Positions 17,078 through 25,900 of a stretch of 64,000 bases of DNA are shown here, one piece after another. Position numbers and translations under genes: made by a program. Within the stretch, counting starts at the first letter, position 1. Each line of letters opens with the position of its first letter. The stretch spans positions 35,000-98,999 of the forward strand of contig JAQUAF010000013.1 in the NCBI GenBank assembly GCA_028687435.1, written 5' to 3'. The DNA is from Verrucomicrobiia bacterium. Its GTDB lineage: Bacteria; Verrucomicrobiota; Verrucomicrobiia; JABWAM01. The notes beneath the pieces are model-generated. The model had not been told where the DNA came from. It worked only from the letters and a program-made list of their open reading frames with translations, and did no database searches.

Positions 17078-17524
17078 TCAGTTTTTTTTGCTGGAGGATT
17101 TGACCTTTTTGGGTTTGCTGTTGGCCTTTTTTGATTTGGAGGGACGGACGGTTTCCTCAAGGGAGGGGGGTTCCGGTGTTTCTTCCTCCTGCTCCAAATC
17201 TTCCGGCCTGACAATTTCCAATACGTAAATGTACCGTCCGCAGTGATCGCAGATATGGATGTCGTTGGAATCCTTCATTCGAAGGATGTCCCCGTACGGG
17301 ATGGTCAGGAAACAACCCTTGCAAATGCCGTTGACCACCTCCGCCAGGGGACGCTTGCCGGCGTCCCTCAACCTGCCGTAATGGCCCTGGATGGGAAGGG
17401 GGATTTTTTTGAGGATTTCTTCAGCTTGAGCACTCACTTCGGCGCGTTGCTGGCTGGACAAGCGCTTCTTGAGCTTGTCCTCCAATCCGCAAAGTTCAAT
17501 TAAAAGCGAAGTGACTTGATTCAT
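17078..17524 (-). CDS. C4-type zinc ribbon protein (zf-RING_7/CT398-like)
   Basis: The 148-residue protein has a coiled-coil-like N terminus (residues 5-40), then a C4 zinc ribbon with CxxC pairs in 'GICKGCF' and 'ICDHCGRYIY', preceded by the family phrase 'AEVVNGICKGC'. The tail is highly basic with Lys/Ser-rich repeats. Members of this family are stand-alone or follow a longer coiled coil and are thought to bind nucleic acid or protein; precise role unknown. It is 20 bp upstream of dsbD on the same strand, suggesting an operon. Confidence 0.82.
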   Translation of the reverse strand: MNQVTSLLIELCGLEDKLKKRLSSQQRAEVSAQAEEILKKIPLPIQGHYGRLRDAGKRPLAEVVNGICKGCFLTIPYGDILRMKDSNDIHICDHCGRYIYVLEIVRPEDLEQEEETPEPPSLEETVRPSKSKKANSKPKKVKSSSKKN

Positions 17525-17720
17525 GGGGTATACCTTTCAGGCGATGTCTCCATCCCCGCAAAGTTTCAAAATTATGGCACGCGACAGAGGGGCAGGACAA
17601 AGCAGCTCATTTCATAAAAGGTCTGAGTTGTCCAAAAGGCAAGCGAAAAATCAGGATAAACGCATTTAAAAATGGGAATTTCAAAGTTTGCTGGAAATTT
17701 TCATCATTCCACTTCCCTTT

Positions 17721-17752
17721 CGTCATTCCCGCATTCGCGGGAATCCAGCCGC
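17721..17752. repeat. REP-like palindrome, second copy (inverted)
   Basis: CGTCATTCCCGCATTCGCGGGAATCCAG forms a hairpin identical in its arms to the repeat near 3134-3160, in opposite orientation. It lies in the 243-bp space between the zinc-ribbon gene start and the DeoR gene stop. The preceding 80 bp (17640-17720) share short segments with the first copy's surroundings. Nothing else is seen in this intergenic stretch. Confidence 0.65.
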
Positions 17753-17767
17753 CTTTGCGCGTCTCCT

Positions 17768-18550
17768 TTATTGGGATGACGACGGTGTTAATGGCGCGTA
17801 GATGACTTTGGAGACGGCCTTGTTCAGCCAGCTGCGAATGGATTCCGGGCAGGCTTCGTCGGTCACCACGACATGGATGTCTTTCCAATCCAGACAGTGG
17901 GCCAGCGCGGTTTTGGTGAATTTTGAACTGTCAAAAACCACAACAACCCGGTCGGCCGCCTGGGTCATGACCTTGGTGACGCGGGCTGTTCGCACATCGT
18001 GGGTGAAGGTTCCCTCGGAACTTGCGGCATCGGCGCCCACCACGGCCAGATGAACCCGGAACCCCTTGAGATTTTCCTCGGTCAGGGGACCGGTCAGGTC
18101 CGGAAAATTTTTGCGCACCACGCCGCCCAGCAGCACCACTTCCATGCGTTCGTTGGTGTGCAGAACAGACGCGACCAGAAGGGAAGAGGAAAGCACGGTC
18201 AGATCGCTCATGCTGCTCATGGCGCGGGCGACTTCCAGAGTGGTGGAACCGTTGTCCAGAATGATGCCGTTGCCGGGATGGATCATGCGAATCACCTCGC
18301 GCGCAATGGCCTGTTTTTTGGGCAGGTTTTGGTTTTCGCGTTGTTGAAAAAGGAAATTGATGGATCCGGTTCGGGAAAGCACCGCGCCGCCATGGGTCCG
18401 GCTGACCTGTCCTGTCTGGGAAAGGGTTTTCAGATCCCGCCGGATGGTCATGAGGCTTACGTCGAGGCGTTGGGCGAGGGTCTCGACTGAAAACTGGCCT
18501 TCACGGGAAAGCAGCTCAATGATTTTTTCATGCCGCTGGTTGATTTTCAT
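17768..18550 (-). CDS. DeoR family transcriptional regulator
   Basis: The 260-residue product starts with a DeoR winged helix (INQRHEKIIELLSREGQFSV.. then 'LDVSLMTIRRDLKTL' and 'SRTHGGAVL'). It continues with the sugar-phosphate isomerase-like DeoRC domain, showing 'ILDNGSTTLEVARAM', 'LGGVVRKNFPDLTGP' and 'VVVFDSSKF'. Such proteins repress sugar-phosphate or nucleoside genes and are released by a phosphorylated sugar. Its target is not obvious: the divergent gene is a minor-pilin-like protein. Two palindromes directly upstream suggest autoregulation. Start ATG at 18550. Confidence 0.92.
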   Translation of the reverse strand: MKINQRHEKIIELLSREGQFSVETLAQRLDVSLMTIRRDLKTLSQTGQVSRTHGGAVLSRTGSINFLFQQRENQNLPKKQAIAREVIRMIHPGNGIILDNGSTTLEVARAMSSMSDLTVLSSSLLVASVLHTNERMEVVLLGGVVRKNFPDLTGPLTEENLKGFRVHLAVVGADAASSEGTFTHDVRTARVTKVMTQAADRVVVVFDSSKFTKTALAHCLDWKDIHVVVTDEACPESIRSWLNKAVSKVIYAPLTPSSSQ

Positions 18551-18558
18551 GGAAATGA

Positions 18559-18614
18559 GCGATATTTTATCGCATTGTTCTCAAAGGCACAATTCCAAAC
18601 AGGCCATATTGTGC
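18559..18614. promoter_or_regulatory. Candidate DeoR operators in the divergent promoter region
   Basis: Two inverted repeats lie just upstream of the DeoR start. GCGATAtttTATCGC (18559-18573) is a perfect palindrome nine bases from the ATG, and GCACAAT (18587-18593) is mirrored by ATTGTGC (18608-18614) across 14 bases. Their position over the probable promoter of the DeoR gene, and between it and the divergent pilin-like gene, fits an autoregulated operator. The assignment is inference. Confidence 0.5.
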
Positions 18615-18735
18615 GATTTTTGTTGGATCGTGGTTTTGCAAGAGCCTCAGAAATTTTGTGACAAATTGAAAAAAACAGGTATATTCCTCTTATCATGCCG
18701 GTTTGGCGATCGGCTTGGTTAAAAAAGAAAAAAGA

Positions 18736-19104
18736 ATGTTTTGCATAAGTAATTGCCGGGCAATGACATTGGTGGAGACTCTGGTCGTCACAGGGTTGGT
18801 TTGCTCTTTGAGCTTGTTGGTCTTGGTCAGCGTCAATGGATCGCGAAAAACTGCCCAGTCGGTGCGCAAAATGAATGATGCGCGGCAAAAACAAATGAGC
18901 GGTTATCTGGAAGTGGCTGAAAATGAGGGGAAGGCGATGGAGATGGCATCGGATCCCATGGGAGACGGATCGCTATTGCCCAAGGGAGGGACGCAAGTCA
19001 CGGTTCAAGGAACGACGATTAATGTGATGATTCCCGGCAGTCCTTCTCCAGCAGGAATGGGGATGATGACCAATGCCAATTTCGGGACGCCGTTGACGGA
19101 TTAA
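18736..19104 (+). CDS. Type IV pilin-like / pseudopilin-like minor protein
   Basis: After a short positively charged leader the protein reads CRAMTLVETLVVTGLVCSLS, which matches the prepilin cleavage/methylation motif: the conserved glutamate sits at mature position 5 (MTLVE) before a hydrophobic helix. The residue before the cut is alanine instead of the usual glycine. The remainder (about 90 aa) is short, glycine- and methionine-rich, with no disulfide loop. It probably assembles into a type II secretion or type IV pilus-like filament. The ATG at 18736 is preferred over an upstream TTG because it gives a leader of normal length. A tRNA-Lys gene follows convergently. Confidence 0.6.
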   Translation: MFCISNCRAMTLVETLVVTGLVCSLSLLVLVSVNGSRKTAQSVRKMNDARQKQMSGYLEVAENEGKAMEMASDPMGDGSLLPKGGTQVTVQGTTINVMIPGSPSPAGMGMMTNANFGTPLTD

Positions 19105-19131
19105 GGAGCCTCGGAAGATTGAATGTCGCTT

Positions 19132-19207
19132 TGGTGGGTTGGCTGGGACTCGAACCCAGGACCAATGCCTTAAAAGGGCACTGCTCTACCGACTGAGCTA
19201 CCAACCC
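19132..19207 (-). tRNA. tRNA-Lys (anticodon TTT), CCA encoded
   Basis: Read on the minus strand, the cloverleaf is complete. The acceptor GGGTTGG pairs with CCAACCC; the D stem is GCTC/GAGC with loop AGTCGGTA; the anticodon stem GTGCC/GGCAT holds loop CTTTTAA (anticodon TTT). The T arm is CTGGG TTCGAGT CCCAG. Discriminator A and an encoded CCA end the gene, 76 nt in all. Confidence 0.97.
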
Positions 19208-19347
19208 CCAAAATAGGCTGTGCCTGCTGGCTCAGCACGGTCGAAACCATCCTTTGCCCAGCGAGCATCTTGCTCATAACCCAGTCTTTGCCATTGAGCA
19301 AGGATTTCCTCGACAAATTCTGAAAGAGGTTTATGTTTAGTTGCCAT
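19198..19347 (-). CDS. Possible 49-residue small protein overlapping tRNA-Lys
   Basis: An open frame from an ATG at 19347 encodes a protein beginning MATKHKPLSEFVEEILAQWQ and ending GTAYFGGW. Its composition (acidic/aromatic, amphipathic first half) looks more protein-like than chance. Its stop codon lies in the first 10 bases of the tRNA-Lys gene and its start codon overlaps the divergent start at 19346 (CATGA). No Shine-Dalgarno site is seen. It may be real or a chance frame. Confidence 0.25.
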   Translation of the reverse strand: MATKHKPLSEFVEEILAQWQRLGYEQDARWAKDGFDRAEPAGTAYFGGW

Positions 19348-19696
19348 GAAGTATTGGTTGACTTTTGGAGCGGGGTTTTTCTTTGGAGTGCCATTGGGCG
19401 CGTTCATTGCTTCATTCATTCTTTTTTCAGACACGGTGGATGCCTCAAAAACGACCGCCGCCAAAAGGGTTGTCAAAGCGCCTGCGGCTGCCAAAGTGGT
19501 GGCAACCGAACATCAGCGGACCGAACGGTTGAGGATTGCCCAGGAACTTGCAACATTGCCCATGTCCACACAGCCCCGCTTTGAAGATCGTCCGGCGGCC
19601 ATCCCCGCCGAAGTGGTCAGCTTGGATCAGGCGCGTGACACCACGGTGGTGGCCAATGCGCCAAATGATCGGACGCCAGTCCAGACCACACGGTAA
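19346..19696 (+). CDS. Hypothetical single-pass membrane protein
   Basis: The 116-residue product starts with a hydrophobic helix (WLTFGAGFFFGVPLGAFIAS, residues 4-23), then an Ala/Lys-rich linker, and ends in a polar tail. This is the shape of an N-terminally anchored inner-membrane protein. No family recognised. It is followed at once by an LpxL-type acyltransferase gene on the same strand, so the two are probably cotranscribed. Confidence 0.55.
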   Translation: MKYWLTFGAGFFFGVPLGAFIASFILFSDTVDASKTTAAKRVVKAPAAAKVVATEHQRTERLRIAQELATLPMSTQPRFEDRPAAIPAEVVSLDQARDTTVVANAPNDRTPVQTTR

Positions 19697-19712
19697 ACAG
19701 ATCCATTTGATT

Positions 19713-20729
19713 GTGACTCCGGCTTTGGACCGTTCTGTTTGGAGACGAATTCGTCGGATGTTTGAAACCGTTGGCTGTGGAATTGGTTTTTGGCTTTTCC
19801 CCCGGTTGCCCTGCGGGTGTTTGCTCGCTTTGTCCCGCCTGGCGGGATGGTTTGGATGGATTTTTTTGGGAAGGGAAAGACGGATTATGCTGGCCAACAT
19901 GGATGTGGTTTTTGGCAGTCGAATGGCATGGGAGGAAAAGAAAAATATTGTTCGCCGGTCCTTTCAGTCCGTTGCCAGGACATCCTTGGAAACCCTGGCC
20001 GCTTCGCGGCTTAAAGGGGCACATTTCGAGAATCACTTCGAGTTTGCGCCAGGTTCTTTGGAGCTTTTGAAGGAAATTATTGGGAGGAAAAAGGGATTGA
20101 TTGCCTTGACATTTCATTACGGCAATTGGGAATGGTTGAGTCTCGCGTGGGGCATGGCGGGGTATCCGGTGACTGCGGTTGCTCAGACCATTAAAAATCC
20201 GAAAGTGGAGGAGATGTTTTGCCGGGTCCGCCAGCAAATGGGAACAAGAATCATTCCGCGGCATCATGCCGGACGTCATTTGTTCAAGGCTCTCAAGCGC
20301 GGGGAATCCATTGGTTTGTTGGTGGACTTGAATTCCTCAGTTGAGGAGGGAGGGGGGTTTTTCGACTTCCTTGGATTGCCGGCGATGACCACCCGGTCAG
20401 TGGGATTTCTGGCTTTGCGAACAGGGGCTCCGGTGGTTTGTTCGGTTGCCCGTCCGCTCGCGAACGGGCGTTACCGGATTGAAATTGGTCCGGAGATCAA
20501 GGTGGATCCTCAGGCGCCGGTCGAGGAGGAGATGGATCGTGTGACCTGCCGGTGGCTGGAGCATTGCGAGCGTTTGGTCCGGGAGCAGCCCGAGTGTTGG
20601 ATGTGGATGTATAAACGCTGGAAGCTCCGTCCTGTTCCGGAACAGGGACGATACCCGTTTTATTCCTTTTACGATCCAAAGGCCTGCCGTGTTTTGAGAG
20701 GGAAACAACCCCATAATCTTTTGTCCTGA
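19713..20729 (+). CDS. Lysophospholipid/lipid A acyltransferase (LpxL/HtrB-type)
   Basis: The core has the family motif H-x4-E in 'LTFHYGNWEWLSL', preceded by 'RRIMLANMDVVFG' and 'FQSVARTSLETLA' as in LpxL/HtrB proteins. 'GLLVDLNSSVEEGGGFFDFL' and 'MTTRSVGFLALRTGAPVV' correspond to the later conserved blocks. It should transfer a fatty acyl chain to lipid A at the inner membrane, which implies a Gram-negative outer membrane. The start is uncertain: GTG at 19713 avoids overlap with the preceding gene, while ATGs at 19656, 19665 and 19758 also fit. Length 338 aa is slightly above the usual 290-320. Confidence 0.83.
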   Translation: MTPALDRSVWRRIRRMFETVGCGIGFWLFPRLPCGCLLALSRLAGWFGWIFLGRERRIMLANMDVVFGSRMAWEEKKNIVRRSFQSVARTSLETLAASRLKGAHFENHFEFAPGSLELLKEIIGRKKGLIALTFHYGNWEWLSLAWGMAGYPVTAVAQTIKNPKVEEMFCRVRQQMGTRIIPRHHAGRHLFKALKRGESIGLLVDLNSSVEEGGGFFDFLGLPAMTTRSVGFLALRTGAPVVCSVARPLANGRYRIEIGPEIKVDPQAPVEEEMDRVTCRWLEHCERLVREQPECWMWMYKRWKLRPVPEQGRYPFYSFYDPKACRVLRGKQPHNLLS

Positions 20730-20768
20730 GGCTTGCGCCGCATCGTTTTTCCTGCTACGAAAGGGGGC

Positions 20769-23700
20769 ATGAGCAGATGTCACTTCATCTTTTTCGGGGT
20801 ATTTTTTGTTGTTGTTCAATGCCTTTGCGCCCAGGAAACCGCTGAGTCTTATGTGCTTCGCGCGGACGCGGCTTACCAGGAAGGGAATCTGAAGAAGGCC
20901 ATTGAGATTTACGAGATGATTGGAAAACGGTTTCCCACCTATGAGGGCGGGCTGAGTGTCAGATTCAATCTGGCGATCGCCTATTATCAGGCGGACCGGT
21001 ACCCGGATGCGATAAAGACGTTGAAGGAAATTGTGGCCAAGGTGACCAATGATCCTGGAATTCGCGAACAATCGTCCCTTTTGCTGGCGGGCGCCCTGGC
21101 CGGAGAGGCGGGGACAAAGGTCAAGCCGGAGGATGGACCGGAAACCAAGGCCAAGCTTTTCAAGGAGAGTCTTGATGCGTATGATGCACACCTGAAGAAC
21201 TATCCCAATACCAAGGCGATGGGCGATGTTCTTTATGGCAAGGCGTTTGTGCAATTCCAGGCGGAGGATTTTGCCGGCGCTGAGAATACCTTGACTGAGT
21301 TTCGCAGGCAGGCCGGCAATTCGTCGCTGGCGGCCGAGGCTGCCTACCTGGCCGCAAAAGTTCTTGCCTCCCAGGCGCGCAAACTGATGGACGATAAAAA
21401 GAATGCATCCGCCAAGGATGAAGCCAGCCAGCGTCTGGACAATGCGGAAAAGCTTTTTCTGGAGGTTTCCAAAAATGAGAAGTCAATGGCCATGGCGAAT
21501 GACGCCTACCGTTCCGCGGGTGAGATTTTTGCGCGTGTGGATCAGCATGAGCGCGCGCTGAAATACCTGCGCCTGGTGAAGCCCACCGGACAGTTGGTCG
21601 ACGCGCAGGAGAAGTTTGTCGAACAGCTGAGAAACGATTATCAGAGGGCGGTTGCCGGCAATAATCCGGCAAAGACCGAGGAACTCAAAAAACTTTCCGA
21701 GCGCGAAAAGAAACGGTTGAACGCCTTGAAGGAAAAGGTGTCCAGTTATCTTGGCGCCCAGGTTTACATGATGCAGTGTTATCTGAATCTGAAGCGCAAT
21801 GACGAGGTGCTCGCGCTCGGACGCCATTTCCTGCCGTTTTTCGACACCGACCAGAAGAAAGTGGCCCGGTTTTTCATGATGATGGCCATGATCAACAACA
21901 AGGATGTCGATGGCGCCATTGCCGATTTCGAGGATTACAAGAAGAATTTTCCAAAGGACAAGATGGTGGAGAGCGTCGGGCCCGCGCTGGCCCAGTATTT
22001 CAAGGATGCCAAAAAACCCCTCGATGCCGTCAAGTGGTCGGAGGATTATCTGGCCGTTTTTCCAAAGGGGCAATATGACGAGGCGATGATGTTCATGCGT
22101 TCCAGCGCCTATCTGGAGGCGGGTGAGATTGACAAGGCCAAGAAGGCCAACGATGAATTCCTCAGCAAGTATCCGAAATCCCCCATGGTGGGATTCGCCC
22201 TGTTTCAGAAAGGCTATGCCGCTTATCAAAAAGGCGATTATGCGGCGGCCATTTCCGATTTTCGCGAATATATCGCCAAGTTTGGCAACTCGGACAATGC
22301 CCCGACTGCGGGCATCTTGATTGTCAATAGTTTCAACGAGCTGAAAAAATATGACGATGTGATCAAGGAGGTCCCGGCGTTCAGGAAGAAGTTTCCTGGA
22401 AGCGATCTGGTTCCGCGCGCCCTTTTTCTCCAGGCCAAGGCTTATGAGGCCAGGCGCAACACCAAGGAAACCATCGGGGTTTACGACGAAATCGTGAAGA
22501 GCTATCCCCAGACCGAGGTGGCGCCCATCGCCCAGTACTACAAAATCATCCTGTTTTTCCAGCAACGAAAGACCGCGGACGCCATGACGGCCCTCGATGA
22601 TTTCATCAAGCTGTTTCCCAAGGACAAGATGTTGCCGGATATTTACCTGACCAAGGCGGATGAATTGAAAAATTCCGGGAAACTGGACGACGCAGTCAAG
22701 GCGTTTCAGGATATTGTGGCCAGGTTCAAGGACCATGAAAAGAGCGCCGAGGCGGTGGTGAGCATCGGCGCCATCGAAATGGGGAGGGCCCAGAGGATGG
22801 CCGCCAATCCGCAGAAATTGACTCCGGAAAAGCAGGCCGAATGGAAGGCCTTTGCCGGGAAGGCGCGGGCTGCCAATGAGGAGGTGCTCAAGAAATACGC
22901 CAGGTATCCGGCGGTGGACAAGGCGCTTTCCTCCCTCAGCAATTACTGGCAGGCAAACATCCACGCCACTTTTGGAACCAAGGAGGATGCGGTTGCTTAT
23001 TTCAAAAAACTGGCGGCGGAGGCGGAGGCCCCCGACACCAAGATCAAGATATCATTTACTTTGGGCAGTTTGCTCAGCCTTTTGGGCGACAGGGAGACGG
23101 CTTTGAAAGCCCTGGGGGATGCCTATCAACAAGCCAAGGCTGCGGATGTTTCCCTGCCCAATTCCGGTTATGCGCAGTATCGGTCGGCATTGATCGATGC
23201 CAAAAAATTCGATGAAACCATTGAAATGTCGCAACGGCAGTTGGATGAAAAGCAAAAAGCCGGGGACAACAACGGCAAGGCGGAAGCCGTGCTGGGCCTG
23301 GCCCGCGGTTATTTTGAGAAGGGCGACTACGCCAAGGCGGGTGAATATCTCAGGCAAATCAGCTCGGAATACGCATGGAACAAGGAGGTTTCCATCGAGG
23401 GGCAGATCCTGAGCGCCTTTGCCGAGGAGAAAAAGAAAAAGTATGATGAGGCGATCAAGCTTTACAGTGTCATCATCAAGGCGGTGCCGTTGTCCCAGAC
23501 CGAGGCGCGTCTCAAAATCTGGATGCGCACGGGGTATTCCTTCCATGCGCGGGCGGCGGCCAACCCCGCCGGCAGGTTGAGCGATGAAGCGGAGGCCCTG
23601 ACGTATTTCCTCAAGATCGGACTCACGTTCAAGGCGTTCCCGAAATACGCGGCGGAAGGGCTTTATCGCGCCGCTGAAATTTGCGAATGTGGCATTGTCA

Positions 23701-23879
23701 TCAAAGACCCCAAGGCCAAGACCCTGTGGGACCGCAACGACGCCATCGGCTTTTACCAGACGATCGTCAAGGACTATCCCGGAACCGAGTGGGCGGCAAA
23801 GGCGGCCGAACGCCTGAAGGTCCTCGGCCCGCCCACCGCCCCGACTCCCGGCGCCAAGCCGGCCCCGGCAAAAAAATAA
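20769..23879 (+). CDS. Secreted tetratricopeptide repeat protein
   Basis: The 1036-residue protein has a signal peptide (CHFIFFGVFFVVVQCLCAQ) and then TPR-type helical repeats over its whole length. Recognisable units include 'ADAAYQEGNLKKAIEIYEMI', 'GKAFVQFQAEDFAGAENTL', 'YQKGDYAAAISDFREYIAKF' and 'ADELKNSGKLDDAVKAFQDI'. The pattern is like the YbgF/BamD-type TPRs that work on envelope assembly or polymer export, but no specific partner is evident. The ATG at 20769 follows AAGGGGG; an upstream in-frame TTG at 20733 would spoil the signal peptide. It ends with an Ala/Pro/Lys tail. It stands alone, convergent with the pseudopilin gene 32 bp away. Confidence 0.88.
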   Translation: MSRCHFIFFGVFFVVVQCLCAQETAESYVLRADAAYQEGNLKKAIEIYEMIGKRFPTYEGGLSVRFNLAIAYYQADRYPDAIKTLKEIVAKVTNDPGIREQSSLLLAGALAGEAGTKVKPEDGPETKAKLFKESLDAYDAHLKNYPNTKAMGDVLYGKAFVQFQAEDFAGAENTLTEFRRQAGNSSLAAEAAYLAAKVLASQARKLMDDKKNASAKDEASQRLDNAEKLFLEVSKNEKSMAMANDAYRSAGEIFARVDQHERALKYLRLVKPTGQLVDAQEKFVEQLRNDYQRAVAGNNPAKTEELKKLSEREKKRLNALKEKVSSYLGAQVYMMQCYLNLKRNDEVLALGRHFLPFFDTDQKKVARFFMMMAMINNKDVDGAIADFEDYKKNFPKDKMVESVGPALAQYFKDAKKPLDAVKWSEDYLAVFPKGQYDEAMMFMRSSAYLEAGEIDKAKKANDEFLSKYPKSPMVGFALFQKGYAAYQKGDYAAAISDFREYIAKFGNSDNAPTAGILIVNSFNELKKYDDVIKEVPAFRKKFPGSDLVPRALFLQAKAYEARRNTKETIGVYDEIVKSYPQTEVAPIAQYYKIILFFQQRKTADAMTALDDFIKLFPKDKMLPDIYLTKADELKNSGKLDDAVKAFQDIVARFKDHEKSAEAVVSIGAIEMGRAQRMAANPQKLTPEKQAEWKAFAGKARAANEEVLKKYARYPAVDKALSSLSNYWQANIHATFGTKEDAVAYFKKLAAEAEAPDTKIKISFTLGSLLSLLGDRETALKALGDAYQQAKAADVSLPNSGYAQYRSALIDAKKFDETIEMSQRQLDEKQKAGDNNGKAEAVLGLARGYFEKGDYAKAGEYLRQISSEYAWNKEVSIEGQILSAFAEEKKKKYDEAIKLYSVIIKAVPLSQTEARLKIWMRTGYSFHARAAANPAGRLSDEAEALTYFLKIGLTFKAFPKYAAEGLYRAAEICECGIVIKDPKAKTLWDRNDAIGFYQTIVKDYPGTEWAAKAAERLKVLGPPTAPTPGAKPAPAKK

Positions 23880-23911
23880 GCCTTTGACCGCAGGCGGGAA
23901 CGGACGTGATT

Positions 23912-24718
23912 TTAGAAATCGACTGGCGAGAAATTTTCCCGCGCAATCCGGCCGGGGCCGGTGTCAAAGCCGCTGCTTTGTCTGGCGTATTCCATGGCCT
24001 TTTCTTCGGTGAGGCCTTCCACATGACCGTCAAGAAACCATGCGTTAGCCACCCCGCCGTGCCTGAGGTGAATGAGGGATACGAGTGTGAGCGTGTGGCC
24101 TTTGGGCAGGTTGAAGCCTCCGTCAAAATAGTGGATTTGATTGTTGGTGAAGTTTGGATCGGCGCTCAAGCTTGCCGTATCCGCAATCCAGATTTTTTGG
24201 GCGGGATCGCTTTCGTTCAGGATATTCCAGAATTGGAGCGTTGGGGACATGCTGCTGTTGTAAGTGCCTCTCATCCCATAACTCTTGAGATAGTTGTAGT
24301 TGTTTTTGCCGGGGGTGGCTGTGATGGGAAGGCTTGGGCAGCGCATGATGCCGGTGTATGACGAGTCTCTCATTTCGGTTCCGTTGCCTCCGGGGATGTA
24401 GCCTTCCGCCATCAGCAACCCCGGCCATGTGCTGCGGGGATAGGAATATCCATGGGCAGTCAGGCTGTAAGGGGGTATCCAGCCGTCATAATTGTTGGCG
24501 TAGCTCGTTAATGCCAGTCCCAATTGTCTGAGATTGCTCATGCATTTGATCTGTTGGGCGCGTCCTCTCGCCTGTTTGAGCGCCGGGGACAGCAATCCCA
24601 TGAGGACGGCCAAAAGCGTCACGACAACCAATAACTCGATGAGAGTGAATGCCCCTTTTTTATTCCTTCTCAAGCCATCAGATGGGGAAGGGGGGAATGG
24701 GGTCAATTTATATCTCAT
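23912..24718 (-). CDS. H-X9-DG type pseudopilin (DUF1559-like)
   Basis: The N terminus has a basic leader of about 21 residues, then GAFTLIELLVVVTLLAVLMG: the prepilin cleavage site with glutamate at mature position 5 and a hydrophobic helix. 'KCMSNLRQLGLALTSYANNY' follows, and near the C terminus 'HGGVANAWFLDGHV' gives the H-X9-DG motif. These features define the large PVC family of pseudopilin-like proteins. It is the last gene of the hydrolase locus that starts at 32342, 18 bp after the jelly-roll protein gene. Role probably in a type II secretion or surface-assembly filament specific to this locus; not proven. Confidence 0.9.
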   Translation of the reverse strand: MRYKLTPFPPSPSDGLRRNKKGAFTLIELLVVVTLLAVLMGLLSPALKQARGRAQQIKCMSNLRQLGLALTSYANNYDGWIPPYSLTAHGYSYPRSTWPGLLMAEGYIPGGNGTEMRDSSYTGIMRCPSLPITATPGKNNYNYLKSYGMRGTYNSSMSPTLQFWNILNESDPAQKIWIADTASLSADPNFTNNQIHYFDGGFNLPKGHTLTLVSLIHLRHGGVANAWFLDGHVEGLTEEKAMEYARQSSGFDTGPGRIARENFSPVDF

Positions 24719-24736
24719 GAGAGCGGGTTAGGATCC

Positions 24737-25768
24737 TTAATGAGGGTCGCTGTTTATGAGGTAAAACTTCACCGCGCCAATGTCAACGCCGCTGTTTTTC
24801 GACGGTTTGTCATTCAACCCCAGTTCTATTTTTCGAATGGGAAAATCCAGCTTTTGATTTCCGTCTCCACCCCAGGATTTTCCCGTGACTTCCCCGACTT
24901 CGGGGCCTTTGATGAATGAGCTCAAATTAAAAAAGATCTCCCTGCTGGTGTTTTCGCGAATGATTCGTTTGCCGAGAAAATGCCGCTCGCCGCCATTGTC
25001 CACCAGCACCGCGCCCAGGCAATGTTTTTGTCCGTCGCCTGTCACGGCCGCCGATATCCGCCCGGCGTTTGGAATGTTTACCTCGCGTCCGGTCATCCGG
25101 GGTTCCCTTCCGCCCGGATCATTTGCGTCTTTCCTGTCCGAATCATCCGGGGCCGGGACATCCAGGCGCGCGTTGAAATCAATCTGGCCGACGAGGGTCA
25201 GATTTGTGTCCGGCCTGACCCCGAAAGTCACTTTTGGGTTCGAAAAAACGGTTGTCGTTTTAATGTCGCCGAGAAAGCCGGCTTTGCCCTCATGGGGGCT
25301 GGAAACTTCAACCCGCCCGATTTCCTTTCCGTCCATGCTGAAGCAGATTTCCTCGTCAAGGCAGGTCAAGGCAAGCCTGTGTTCCTCTCCCATCTTTATG
25401 GGCAATCCTCTGCCGTGGGCCAGCCGTTTTCCGGATTCCATGATATACCACTGTTGATCAATGGGGTAGATGATCAAGTCGATGTGTTTCTTCCCATCAT
25501 GCCGCACGGTCAGTCCGGGATATGGACCCATTTTTTGGGTTTCAGAAACCTTGAAGGTTGTTTCAAACTTGTAGTTGGTCCAATTTTTGGAGCCCATGAC
25601 CGCCATGCCGCCTCCCACATTCGTGAGGGTTCCGTCCGGGGCTGTTTTCCAGTCGCCGCTTATGATTTCCAATCCGTCGAATCCCTGTTTTTCCTCCGCC
25701 GGAAGGTTTGCGCACAGGATGCTCAAAACCAGACTAGCCAGCCAGAAAGTCATTTTAAAATTTTTCAC
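24737..25768 (-). CDS. Secreted concanavalin-like (3-keto-disaccharide hydrolase/LamG-type) protein
   Basis: The 343-residue protein has a signal peptide (TFWLASLVLSILCANLPA) and a jelly-roll N-terminal domain. 'SGDWKTAPDGTLTNVGGGM' and 'GLTVRHDGKKHIDLIIYPID' resemble DUF1080 or LamG-type beta sandwiches that bind or cut glycans. A second domain of about 140 residues starts near 'IDFNARLDVPAP' and looks like a carbohydrate-binding beta sandwich; no catalytic residues can be assigned. The GTG at 25768 is favoured over the ATG at 25753 because AAGGATT lies eight bases before it. It follows a dispersed repeat (copy 3) and precedes the pseudopilin gene. Confidence 0.65.
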   Translation of the reverse strand: MKNFKMTFWLASLVLSILCANLPAEEKQGFDGLEIISGDWKTAPDGTLTNVGGGMAVMGSKNWTNYKFETTFKVSETQKMGPYPGLTVRHDGKKHIDLIIYPIDQQWYIMESGKRLAHGRGLPIKMGEEHRLALTCLDEEICFSMDGKEIGRVEVSSPHEGKAGFLGDIKTTTVFSNPKVTFGVRPDTNLTLVGQIDFNARLDVPAPDDSDRKDANDPGGREPRMTGREVNIPNAGRISAAVTGDGQKHCLGAVLVDNGGERHFLGKRIIRENTSREIFFNLSSFIKGPEVGEVTGKSWGGDGNQKLDFPIRKIELGLNDKPSKNSGVDIGAVKFYLINSDPH

Positions 25769-25805
25769 AAGTTTAATCCTTGGAGGATATCCTGTTCAAT
25801 GGTTG

Positions 25806-25900
25806 GGAATTTCAATGTTGGCAGAAAAATGAATTGGAGATGTTTTTTTTGGAAAAATTAACAAAATTGGCGGAATTTTTATGCGAGACCATGCCAGACT
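25806..25900 (+). repeat. Dispersed hairpin element, copy 3 (diverged, truncated)
   Basis: The left 95 bp of the element is present with many substitutions (AATTTCAATGTTGGCAG, AATGAATTGGAGATG, AATTTTTATGCGAGACCATG). The right half with the GC hairpins is missing: the match ends at the stop codon of the neighbouring gene (25899-25901). It lies between that gene and the jelly-roll gene, in the same orientation as the other copies. Confidence 0.7.

Noticed and set aside
21483..22964. 493-codon minus-strand frame inside the TPR gene
   Set aside because: Antisense shadow; the plus strand has repeated TPR units, a signal peptide and a good ribosome site.
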